Shown here in pieces: positions 1 to 6,047 of a stretch of DNA of 7,552 nt. Below the pieces are notes generated by a model. It saw only the letters and a program-made list of their open reading frames with translations. It was not told where the DNA came from and made no database searches. Position 1 is the stretch's first letter, and each line of letters starts with the position of its first letter. Where the stretch lies: NCBI GenBank assembly GCA_004297235.1, contig SCUR01000454.1, positions 1 to 7,552 on the forward strand, written 5' to 3'. Source of the stretch: Candidatus Manganitrophaceae bacterium. Its GTDB lineage: Bacteria > Nitrospirota > Nitrospiria > SBBL01 > Manganitrophaceae. The translations under genes and the position numbers were made by a program.

Positions 1-1
1 G

Positions 2-229
2 CTCGATCTCATGCTGCCGAAGAAGAGCGGATTTGAGGTCTGCCAGGAGCTGAAGAAGAATTCCGATACGAAAGATATCCCCATTTTGATGATCACCGCG
101 AAAGTCGATCCCCTCTCGCGGAAGAATGGGCTGGCCCTCGGCGCCTGCGAATACCTAACCAAGCCGCTCAATCCAAGGGAGATCCTTCAGAAAGTCAAAG
201 AACACCTTCCCCGTGCGGCGGGAGAGTAG
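2..229 (+). CDS. Response regulator receiver domain, C-terminal part (5' truncated)
   Basis: This is the end of a CheY-like receiver (REC) domain, the phosphorylated signalling module of two-component systems. The reading frame is open from base 2, so the gene begins before the window. The first visible residues are LDLMLP, where the Asp (bases 5-7) sits at the usual phospho-acceptor position, followed by the typical MLPKKSGFEVC loop. Further on are PILMITAK, with the switch Thr, and the conserved Lys-Pro in EYLTKPLNP before the last helix. The usual acidic pair of GADDYLTKP reads ACEYLTKP here. The protein stops about 20 residues after that Lys, so no output domain follows the receiver. It is either a stand-alone CheY/Spo0F-type regulator or the last domain of a larger protein, such as a hybrid kinase, whose N-terminal part is out of view. 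The receiver assignment is firm; the overall architecture and output are unknown. Confidence 0.9.
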   Translation, partial: LDLMLPKKSGFEVCQELKKNSDTKDIPILMITAKVDPLSRKNGLALGACEYLTKPLNPREILQKVKEHLPRAAGE

Positions 230-487
230 CTTTCCGCCGCGGGTCCTGCCTCTCGTATCGGACACTTGAAAATCGTGTAAGTTACTGTTACCCTATGCGC
301 CGTTAGGCCGTTCATCGTCCGCCCGTTGAATTCCGACGGCCGGCTCCCCAGTCAGAAGATCTAGTCCTTTGATTATCCTGATTGACGTTTCTTCCAACCA
401 TTCACTCGACGGGCGGTGCGGTTTCCTTTGCTGGAGTGCGTCGGGTCTTTTAGTGCCGGATGGAGAAATGGCCGGCGGGGGTGCCCC
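230..487. other. Non-coding stretch between receiver gene and transporter operon
   Basis: I see no credible gene here; the short open frames lack good starts and family-like sequence. There is no obvious intrinsic terminator directly after the receiver gene stop. The region contains one arm of an 11-base inverted repeat (274-284) and a small GC-rich stem (455-459 with 472-476, 12-base loop) just upstream of the promoter at 488. Otherwise nothing recognisable. Confidence 0.6.
274..284 (+). repeat. Left arm of an 11-base inverted repeat
   Basis: CGTGTAAGTTA at 274-284 is the exact reverse complement of TAACTTACACG at 512-522. The second copy overlaps the -10 element of the promoter at 488-515. 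The arms are about 230 bases apart. They could be two oppositely oriented binding sites for one regulator (a looping arrangement), but no known operator consensus is recognised. Confidence 0.5.
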
Positions 488-515
488 TTGACACTGAAAA
501 ACAAATTGTTATAAC
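488..515 (+). promoter_or_regulatory. Sigma70-type promoter for the transporter operon
   Basis: A perfect -35 hexamer TTGACA (488-493), a 16-base spacer and a -10 of TATAAC (510-515, five of six consensus positions) lie 52 bases upstream of the ATPase start codon. Transcription would begin near base 522, giving a leader of about 45 bases that carries the ribosome binding site. It stands out in an otherwise GC-rich region and is correctly placed to drive the operon from 568. Confidence 0.75.
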
Positions 516-522
516 TTACACG
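512..522 (-). repeat. Right arm of the 11-base inverted repeat, overlapping the -10
   Basis: TAACTTACACG, the exact inverted copy of 274-284. It spans most of the -10 hexamer and the predicted transcription start, which is a classic place for a repressor site. The match is seen directly; the regulatory role is inference. Confidence 0.5.
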
Positions 523-567
523 CTTGCCGGTTGAGTGCGTTTTAAATGAAAGGATTTTTACAATCGT

Positions 568-1554
568 ATGATTGAGGTGATGCATCTAGGGAAACGGTAC
601 GGGGAGGTCCTGGCGATCGACGATGTCAGTTTTACGGTCGCCAAAGGAGAGATCCTCGCTTTCTTGGGACCGAACGGGGCGGGGAAGACGACGACCATGC
701 GGATTCTCACCTGCTTCATGCCGGCGACGAACGGCACCGCCAAGGTCGCCGGGTTTGATATCTTTGAAGCGCCGATGGAGGTGAAGCGGCGGATCGGCTA
801 CCTTCCGGAGAATCCTCCTGTCTATCCCGAAATGACCGTCTCGGAGTACCTTCAATTCGTCGCGAAGATCAAAGGGGTTCCTCACCCGAAAATCCGGGCG
901 GCGCTCGCCTCCGCGCTGGAGAAATGCAATCTCGGCGACGTTTCCCGACGGCTCATCGGGAATCTTTCCCGGGGGTACCGGCAGCGGGTTGGATTGGCCC
1001 AGGCGATGATTCATAATCCCGATGTGCTGATCTTGGATGAGCCGACGGTCGGTCTGGATCCCAAACAGATCATCGAGATCCGGGAGTTGATCAAAGGCCT
1101 CGGCGGGGAGCACACCATCGTTCTCTCCACGCACATCTTGCCCGAAGCGACCGCCGTTTGCCAGAAAGTGGTCATCATCAATCAGGGGAGGATTGTGGCG
1201 GTCGATTCGCAAGATCGGCTTTCGGCGCAGGTCCGGAAATCGGAGAAGATCTCGGTGCGGGTCCGGCGGGGGGAAGCGGTCGAGCCGGAGAAGCTCTTAT
1301 CGATCGAAGGGGTTCAGCAGATTCTCCCGCAGCCGGCGGTCGACGGAGAAGGGGTGTTCATCGTCGAAGCCGAGCTCGGCCGCGACGTGCGCGAAGCATT
1401 GTCGAAGCGGGTGGTCGAGAGCGGATGGGGTCTCCTTGAAATGAAACCGCTGGCGATCAGTCTGGAGGATGTCTTCCTCCAGCTCACCACGGAGGAGAAG
1501 GGGGTGGAGGAGGCGGCCGCCGCGCCAGCTCCCGCCGAAGGAGTGACCGCATGA
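568..1554 (+). CDS. ABC-2 type transporter ATPase (GldA-like)
   Basis: The 328-residue nucleotide-binding subunit of an ABC-2 transporter, working on the cytoplasmic face with the permease encoded next. All core motifs are present: Walker A GPNGAGKT (34-41), signature LSRGYRQRV (133-141), Walker B with catalytic Glu in ILDEPTVGLDP (155-165) and the H-loop His in STHIL (189). The Q-loop position reads GYLPEN, with Glu instead of Gln, a variant I regard as common in the GldA/multidrug-type ABC-2 branch. After about residue 215 comes a C-terminal extension of the kind seen in this branch, ending in an Ala/Pro-rich tail (about 314-328). The start at 568 keeps the family-typical N-terminus MIEVMHLGKRYG; AAAGGA at 549-554 is a fair but rather distant ribosome site. 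The stop overlaps the next start by four bases (ATGA), indicating translational coupling. It resembles the ATPase used in gliding motility, but nothing here implies gliding. Confidence 0.93.
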   Translation: MIEVMHLGKRYGEVLAIDDVSFTVAKGEILAFLGPNGAGKTTTMRILTCFMPATNGTAKVAGFDIFEAPMEVKRRIGYLPENPPVYPEMTVSEYLQFVAKIKGVPHPKIRAALASALEKCNLGDVSRRLIGNLSRGYRQRVGLAQAMIHNPDVLILDEPTVGLDPKQIIEIRELIKGLGGEHTIVLSTHILPEATAVCQKVVIINQGRIVAVDSQDRLSAQVRKSEKISVRVRRGEAVEPEKLLSIEGVQQILPQPAVDGEGVFIVEAELGRDVREALSKRVVESGWGLLEMKPLAISLEDVFLQLTTEEKGVEEAAAAPAPAEGVTA

Positions 1555-2321
1555 AAAATATTCTCACCCTGGCCGAAAAAGAATTAAAGCTCTATTTCAT
1601 CTCTCCGATCGCCTATGTCTTGGCGATGGTCTTTTTGATGGTCTCCGATTATCTCTTCCACAGCCAGGTCTTTTTTTATTCGACGCTGTCGTCGCAGGCG
1701 ATGCGGGCCCAGGGAAACGCGCCGCAGATCAATCTGCATGAGATCCTCTTCCGGCCGACCTTTTTGAACATGAGCATCATCCTCCTGCTGATCATGCCGC
1801 TGCTGACGATGCGGCTCTTCGCCGAGGAAAAAAAGGGGAGGACGACGGAGCTCCTGATGACCTCTCCCCTGACGATCACCGAGATCGTCCTCGGGAAATT
1901 TTTAGCGGCCTGGTTCATCTATGCGCTTCTGTTGGCGCTCACCCTCCATCTGCCGGTCATGTTGTCGCACGTGACGTATGTCGCCTGGAAGCCGCTGGTC
2001 GCCAGCTACCTCGGACTGCTGTTGATGGGCGGGGTCTTTCTCTCGATGGGGCTCTTTGCCTCTTCCTTGACGGAGAATCAGATCGTCGCGGCGGTCATTT
2101 CATTTGGGATCTTGATCGGTTTTTGGTTGATCGGGCTGACCGCCCAGACGGCGGCCGACTCCTCCGTTGGAGAAGTGTTCAATTATCTCTCCCTCATCGA
2201 TCATCTGGATAACTTTGTCAAAGGGATGATCAACACGCGTGATCTGACCTATTTTCTTTCGCTGACGATCCTGGGGCTGTTTCTCACCCACCGGGTCGTC
2301 GAATCGCAACGCTGGAAATGA
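1551..2321 (+). CDS. ABC-2 type transporter permease (GldF-like)
   Basis: A 256-residue integral membrane subunit that forms the channel with the preceding ATPase. About six hydrophobic segments are visible, near residues 17-36, 72-88, 112-135, 147-170, 176-197 and 234-248. Between the second and third lies the family hallmark, positions 87-106: MRLFAEEKK followed by GRTTELLMTSP, the amphipathic coupling region that contacts the ATPase. The N-terminal pattern (AEKELKLYFISPIAYV) is also typical of this family. The start ATG lies inside the stop of the ATPase gene, with AAGGAG at 1538-1543 seven bases upstream. Only one permease is encoded, so the transporter probably uses a homodimer or relies on the membrane segments of the GldG-like partner. 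Export substrate unknown. Confidence 0.92.
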   Translation: MKNILTLAEKELKLYFISPIAYVLAMVFLMVSDYLFHSQVFFYSTLSSQAMRAQGNAPQINLHEILFRPTFLNMSIILLLIMPLLTMRLFAEEKKGRTTELLMTSPLTITEIVLGKFLAAWFIYALLLALTLHLPVMLSHVTYVAWKPLVASYLGLLLMGGVFLSMGLFASSLTENQIVAAVISFGILIGFWLIGLTAQTAADSSVGEVFNYLSLIDHLDNFVKGMINTRDLTYFLSLTILGLFLTHRVVESQRWK

Positions 2322-2327
2322 TGGGTA

Positions 2328-2418
2328 ACGTGAGGCGTAAGGCGTAAGGGGTAAAAGATAGAAGCTTTTGACCTTACTCCTCACGCCTCACCCCTTACGC
2401 CTCACGTGTTTTCTTTTT
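2328..2418 (+). terminator. Heptamer-repeat hairpin with T-rich run (possible attenuator)
   Basis: The spacer between permease and GldG-like genes is an inverted array of 7-base units. The left arm (2328-2355) reads as about four units near GCGTRAG, and the right arm (2373-2407) as five units near CTYACGC. The outer 15 bases, 2328-2342, pair perfectly with 2393-2407. An alternative register pairs 2342-2352 with 2390-2400. A small apical stem is possible (AAAAG 2353-2357 with CTTTT 2365-2369). One base after the stem comes TTTTCTTTTT (2409-2418), so the element resembles an intrinsic terminator with an unusually long, structured loop. It sits inside an operon whose other junctions overlap, so it may give partial termination, an mRNA processing or stability point, or be an inserted dispersed repeat. 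Confidence 0.65.
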
Positions 2419-2428
2419 AGAGGTAATC

Positions 2429-3982
2429 ATGAAACGAACGCTCAGCATTTTGTCTGGAGTCTTGGGGGCGATTCTCGCGCTTGCCGGCCTCTTTCACTAT
2501 TTGATTTGGGGAACCCCGGTTTGGGTCGTCACCGCGCTGGAAAGCGCGGCGGTGATCTTTCTCTCCTTTTTCCTCTTTACTCATTTCGAGCTGGTGAAGG
2601 ATTTCTCCACCCGGCGGTCGACCAAGTTCGGGATCAACAGTGTCTTGATGGCGGCGATTTTCATCGCCATCCTCTCCATCGCCAACTTCATCCTGGCGCG
2701 GCATGAAATCCGCTTCGATCTCTCCGGAACCGGCGCTTTCTCGATCTCCCCCCAAACGGTCAGCGTTCTGAAGAACCTCAAGAACGAGGTCAAGGTCATC
2801 GGCTTCTTCGGGGAGCGGAGCAATGTCAAACGGCAAGCGAAGGACCTCTTCGACAACTACCGGTATGCGACCGACAAGTTGAAATACGAGGTCGTCGATC
2901 CCGACAAGAAGCCGACCCTGGCGAAGCAATACGGGATTACCGAATACGATACGGTGGTGCTGGAGTCGGGCGGACAGAAGGCGACCATTCGGACGGTCTC
3001 CGAGCAGGAGGTGACGGGGGCGCTCATTCGAATCAGCCGCGAATCGAAAAAGAGCTTTTACTTCGTCGAGGGGCACGGCGAGCACTCTCTCGATGATCCG
3101 GAGCGAAACGGCTACTCCTTCCTCAAAGACGCCTTGGAGAAGCAGGGATTCGCCGTCAAGAAGCTGCTTCTTCTCTCGGAGAAAAAAGTGCCGGACGACG
3201 CGGCGGTGGTGATCCTCGGCGGGCCGCAACGTCCCTACGCCGAGGAGGAAAGAGCGGCGCTGGATGCCTATCTTGCAAAGGGGGGGCGGCTCTTCGCCCT
3301 GGTCGATCCGTTGGTGAAGACCGATCTGGAAGCGCTCCTCGGAAAATGGGGGATGGTCGTCTCCAATGACCTGATTCTCGATCCCTCCTCCAGTCTCGGC
3401 GGAGGGGTTCCCATCGTGAACCCCGGCACCTATCCGCCCCACCCGATCACCCATCAATTCAACCTCGGGACCTTTTATCCTCTGTCGCGCTCGGTCGGTT
3501 TTGATCCCGCGAAAGAGGGGACCTTCCGGTTCGAGCCGATTTTGAAATCGGGACAGGGGACCTGGCTGACGACAAAGGTGGAGGGGGACCTCGATATCGA
3601 TCCTAAACGGGACAAGCCGGGCCCGATCACCTTCGGAGCGGTCGTCCACTACAAGGACGAGCCGACCGCCCTGGAAACGGGCGATGGCGGGAAATCGATC
3701 GACGCCTCCAAGAAGATGCGGCTGGTCGTCATCGGCGATGCCGATTTCGCCACCAACGGCGTCGTCCGCTCGGCCGGAAACGGCGACCTCTTCCAGAACG
3801 TCGTAAGCTGGCTGGCGGAAGAGAAAGACCTGATCTCCATCCGTCAGCAGGAGGCGCAGAACAGCACGCTGCTGATGAGCTCCGCGCAGCATCGGTTCAA
3901 CTTCTACACGTCGGTTTTAATTGTCCCCCTCAGCATCCTCATGGTCGGTCTCACGGTGTGGCGAAGGAGGCGTCGGCTGTGA
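2429..3982 (+). CDS. GldG-like ABC transporter auxiliary membrane protein
   Basis: A 517-residue protein of the GldG / ABC_transp_aux group (uncharacterised partner of ABC-2 transporters). Three hydrophobic segments occupy the N-terminus (about 7-27, 33-52 and 69-90), followed by a long extracytoplasmic part and a final membrane segment (about 493-511) capped by RRRRR. The family pattern after the third segment is clear: RFDLSGTGAFSISPQTVSVL (95-114), then a thioredoxin-like stretch VKVIGFF (121-127). Later come the conserved FVEGHGE (212-218), the Rossmann-like VVILGGPQRPY (260-270) and GDADFATN (436-443) of the auxiliary domain. The start ATG has AGAGG at 2419-2423, five bases upstream. It is 107 bases from the permease gene, separated by a hairpin, and overlaps the DUF4340 gene by four bases. 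In Bacteroidota, GldG works with GldA and GldF; here the role is inferred to be the same, with unknown cargo. A long open frame on the opposite strand is a codon-bias shadow. Confidence 0.9.
   Translation: MKRTLSILSGVLGAILALAGLFHYLIWGTPVWVVTALESAAVIFLSFFLFTHFELVKDFSTRRSTKFGINSVLMAAIFIAILSIANFILARHEIRFDLSGTGAFSISPQTVSVLKNLKNEVKVIGFFGERSNVKRQAKDLFDNYRYATDKLKYEVVDPDKKPTLAKQYGITEYDTVVLESGGQKATIRTVSEQEVTGALIRISRESKKSFYFVEGHGEHSLDDPERNGYSFLKDALEKQGFAVKKLLLLSEKKVPDDAAVVILGGPQRPYAEEERAALDAYLAKGGRLFALVDPLVKTDLEALLGKWGMVVSNDLILDPSSSLGGGVPIVNPGTYPPHPITHQFNLGTFYPLSRSVGFDPAKEGTFRFEPILKSGQGTWLTTKVEGDLDIDPKRDKPGPITFGAVVHYKDEPTALETGDGGKSIDASKKMRLVVIGDADFATNGVVRSAGNGDLFQNVVSWLAEEKDLISIRQQEAQNSTLLMSSAQHRFNFYTSVLIVPLSILMVGLTVWRRRRRL
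3964..3970 (+). promoter_or_regulatory. Ribosome binding site that sets the DUF4340 start
   Basis: AAGGAGG at 3964-3970 lies inside the 3' end of the GldG-like gene and exactly eight bases before GTG at 3979. A longer open frame could start at GTG 3958, but that would place this strong site inside the gene. The site therefore favours 3979, which also gives a GTGA stop/start overlap. Confidence 0.8.
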
Positions 3983-5415
3983 GGTTTAAGGCGACGATTT
4001 TTCTCTCGCTCGTCCTGGTGCTTCTGGGCGGGTATCTCTTCTACGTCGAACTTCCCGGAGAGAAAAAGAAGCAAGAGGCGGAGGTGATGCAAAAGCGCCT
4101 TTACTCTTTCTCTCCGTCGGCGATCACCAACCTCACCATCCAGAGCGCAAACGGGGCATCGATCGATTTTCTCCACGAGCCGGCCGATCCCGACAATCCC
4201 TGGCGGATCACTCACCCGGTAGAGGCGCTGGCGAACGACGCGGCGGCCTCGGCCCTGGCCTCCCAATTGGAACGGCTCGAATCGACCCGGCTGGTCGAGG
4301 AGAAATCGGAAGATCTCAAGGAGTTCGGCCTGGATCCCCCGGCGTACATGGTCATCATCACCCTCCATCGGACCGACACCGAGATTCTGGAAGTCGGGAG
4401 CGAGAATCTGACCGGAAACGAGGTCTACGTCCGCAAGGGGGCGGGAACCCCGGTCTATCTGGTTCCGGTTTCGATCAAGAAGTCTTTAAATAAAGATTTG
4501 GCGGGATGGAGGCGGCAGGAGCTCTTTCATTTTGCCTCGACCGATGTGAAGCGGGTCCGGATTGATTCGCCCCGCCAGCAGATCGAGATCGCCCGGGAGG
4601 GAGACGACTGGCGGATCAAAAAGCCGATTCAGGCCAAAGGCGATCCGACCGAGATCTCGAATCTGCTCGGCAGCCTCTCCGGCCTTCGGGGGGAGGATTT
4701 CATCGACGTGAACAAAGAAGATTGGAAGAAAGGGTTCGGCAGCCCGATCCTGAAACTCAATCTCCTCGTCGGCGGTCTGGAGCGGGAGGCGCTCTTCTAC
4801 AAGGCCCCCCTCAATCCCGAGTCGGTCTATGCGGTGACCACGCCGTTGGCGCCGATTTATAAACTCTCCGGAGAGGCGTTCAAGATTCTGGAAGAGCCGG
4901 CCTCCGTCTATCGCGATCGACGGCTGGTCGATCTGACCGATCCGTCTCAGGTCGAGCAGATCGCCATCCGACGGGGCCGAGAGCCGATGCTCCTTGAAAA
5001 GAAAGAAGGGGAGTGGTGGATCAAGAAGGGAGCGGTTCCGAAGAAGGTCGACGGCAGCCTGGTCAACGCGCTTCTCTTCGAGCTGAATGAGCTTCGCGTC
5101 GATCGATTCCCCGAGCCGCCGCTCCCCGCGCCGGCGAAGGTCGGCCTCTCCGACGGCCTAGAGAATGGGACGGCCACCGGTCCGGCTTGGTCGATTCAGC
5201 TCAAAGGGAAGGAAGGAAAGTCTCTGAGCGAGATCTCCTTCGGTCGAGCGGAGGGAAGCCAGGTTTATGCGCAGAGCACCCACCAATCGGGCCCCGTCCT
5301 CTTGAAGCAAGAAGAGGTCGATCGGGTTCAAAGGGCGCGGGAAGAGATCAAGCCGGCCGAGACCCCCGCTCCGCCCGCGACTCCGCCGTCCGGTTCGACC
5401 GCGCCGAAGGGGTAG
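3979..5415 (+). CDS. DUF4340 membrane-anchored protein of the ABC-2 operon
   Basis: A 478-residue protein that I assign to the DUF4340 family, regularly encoded last in GldAFG-like operons and of unknown biochemical role. One N-terminal hydrophobic segment (about 5-23, after MRFKAT) acts as a signal anchor and leaves the rest outside the cytoplasmic membrane. The body is built from three diverged copies of one unit spaced about 136 residues. Each has a WxI(x)2P-like strand (W75, W211, W346), a helix with the pattern of small and Leu residues (NDAAASALASQLERL, TEISNLLGSLSGL, GSLVNALLFELNEL) and an acidic/hydrophobic turn leading to the next strands. The C-terminus is a Pro/Ala-rich, probably unstructured tail (about 459-478). 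I chose GTG 3979 over the upstream GTG 3958 because of AAGGAGG at 3964-3970. The product probably contacts the GldG-like protein outside the membrane (inference). No enzymatic motif seen. Confidence 0.87.
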   Translation: MRFKATIFLSLVLVLLGGYLFYVELPGEKKKQEAEVMQKRLYSFSPSAITNLTIQSANGASIDFLHEPADPDNPWRITHPVEALANDAAASALASQLERLESTRLVEEKSEDLKEFGLDPPAYMVIITLHRTDTEILEVGSENLTGNEVYVRKGAGTPVYLVPVSIKKSLNKDLAGWRRQELFHFASTDVKRVRIDSPRQQIEIAREGDDWRIKKPIQAKGDPTEISNLLGSLSGLRGEDFIDVNKEDWKKGFGSPILKLNLLVGGLEREALFYKAPLNPESVYAVTTPLAPIYKLSGEAFKILEEPASVYRDRRLVDLTDPSQVEQIAIRRGREPMLLEKKEGEWWIKKGAVPKKVDGSLVNALLFELNELRVDRFPEPPLPAPAKVGLSDGLENGTATGPAWSIQLKGKEGKSLSEISFGRAEGSQVYAQSTHQSGPVLLKQEEVDRVQRAREEIKPAETPAPPATPPSGSTAPKG

Positions 5416-5422
5416 GAGCGGA

Positions 5423-5977
5423 TTATCTCTTGAGCTTCTCAAGAAACTGTTTGCGGGCCTTCGCGACCTTGGGGGCGATCACGACGCGGCAGTAGCCTTG
5501 GTCGGGGTTGTTCTTGTAGTAGTCCTGGTGATACTCCTCCGCCCGATAAAATTCTTTCATCGGGACCACCTCCGTCACGATCGGCGCATCCCAGATCCCC
5601 TTCGCATTCAGCTCCCGGATCACCTGCTCCGCGACGGCCTTCTGCTCCGGGGTGTGATAGAAAACGGCCGAGCGGTACTGCGTCCCCTCATCGGCCCCTT
5701 GGCGATTGAGGGTGGTCGGATCATGGATCGTGAAGAAGACCTCCAGCAGCTCTCGAAAGGAGATTACCTGCGGATCGTACGTGATCTGCGACACCTCGGC
5801 ATGTCCCGTCGTCCCGCTGCAGACCTGCCGATAGGTCGGCTGGGCCACCGCTCCGCCGGTGTAGCCGGAGACGGCGCTTTCGACCCCCTTTAAATCGGCA
5901 AAGACCGCATCCAGACACCAGAAGCAGCCGCCGCCGAACGTGGCGGTCTCTTTTTGCGATGTTTCCGCCTGATTCAT
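5423..5977 (-). CDS. msrA: Peptide-methionine (S)-S-oxide reductase MsrA
   Basis: A 184-residue MsrA, which reduces methionine-S-sulfoxide in proteins and free methionine back to methionine, repairing oxidative damage. The catalytic motif GGCFWC is at 16-21, with nucleophile Cys18. The family signatures SGYTGG (37-42), GHAEVSQ (58-64), the substrate region HDPTTLNRQGADEGTQYRS (85-103) and the late motif QGYCRVVIAPKVAK (160-173) are all present. Cys163 in this motif is the likely resolving cysteine. Cys21 and Cys53 are the only other cysteines. No signal peptide is visible, so it is cytoplasmic. The ATG has AAAGGAA (5984-5990 on the plus strand) six bases upstream. The gene converges on the transporter operon with only 7 bases between stops and no terminator between them. 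It lies 70 bases downstream of the anchored discoidin-like gene and may share its transcript. No MsrB domain is fused. Confidence 0.97.
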   Translation of the reverse strand: MNQAETSQKETATFGGGCFWCLDAVFADLKGVESAVSGYTGGAVAQPTYRQVCSGTTGHAEVSQITYDPQVISFRELLEVFFTIHDPTTLNRQGADEGTQYRSAVFYHTPEQKAVAEQVIRELNAKGIWDAPIVTEVVPMKEFYRAEEYHQDYYKNNPDQGYCRVVIAPKVAKARKQFLEKLKR

Positions 5978-6047
5978 GGATCGTTCCTTTCCGTTCAGAA
6001 TGGTCTCTTTCTATTTTGCCGGAAGAGCCGTCGATCTGCCAGTCACC

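Noticed and set aside
266..294. Possible second promoter (TTGAAA, 17 bases, TACCCT) after the receiver gene
   Set aside because: The -10 matches only half of the consensus, and a much better promoter lies at 488-515.
455..476. GC-rich stem (GCCGG with CCGGC) as a terminator of the receiver gene
   Set aside because: It is only 5 base pairs, has no T-run after it and lies more than 200 bases from the stop.
586..1212. 208-codon minus-strand frame opposite the ATPase gene
   Set aside because: Same reason: it mirrors the conserved ABC ATPase motifs, with no recognisable protein of its own.
2417..3892. Long open frame on the minus strand (491 codons) opposite the GldG-like gene
   Set aside because: It is the antisense shadow of a strongly coding GC-biased gene. 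It has no family-like sequence, is charge- and Arg/Gly/Pro-rich as such shadows are, and overlaps a confidently assigned gene along its whole length.
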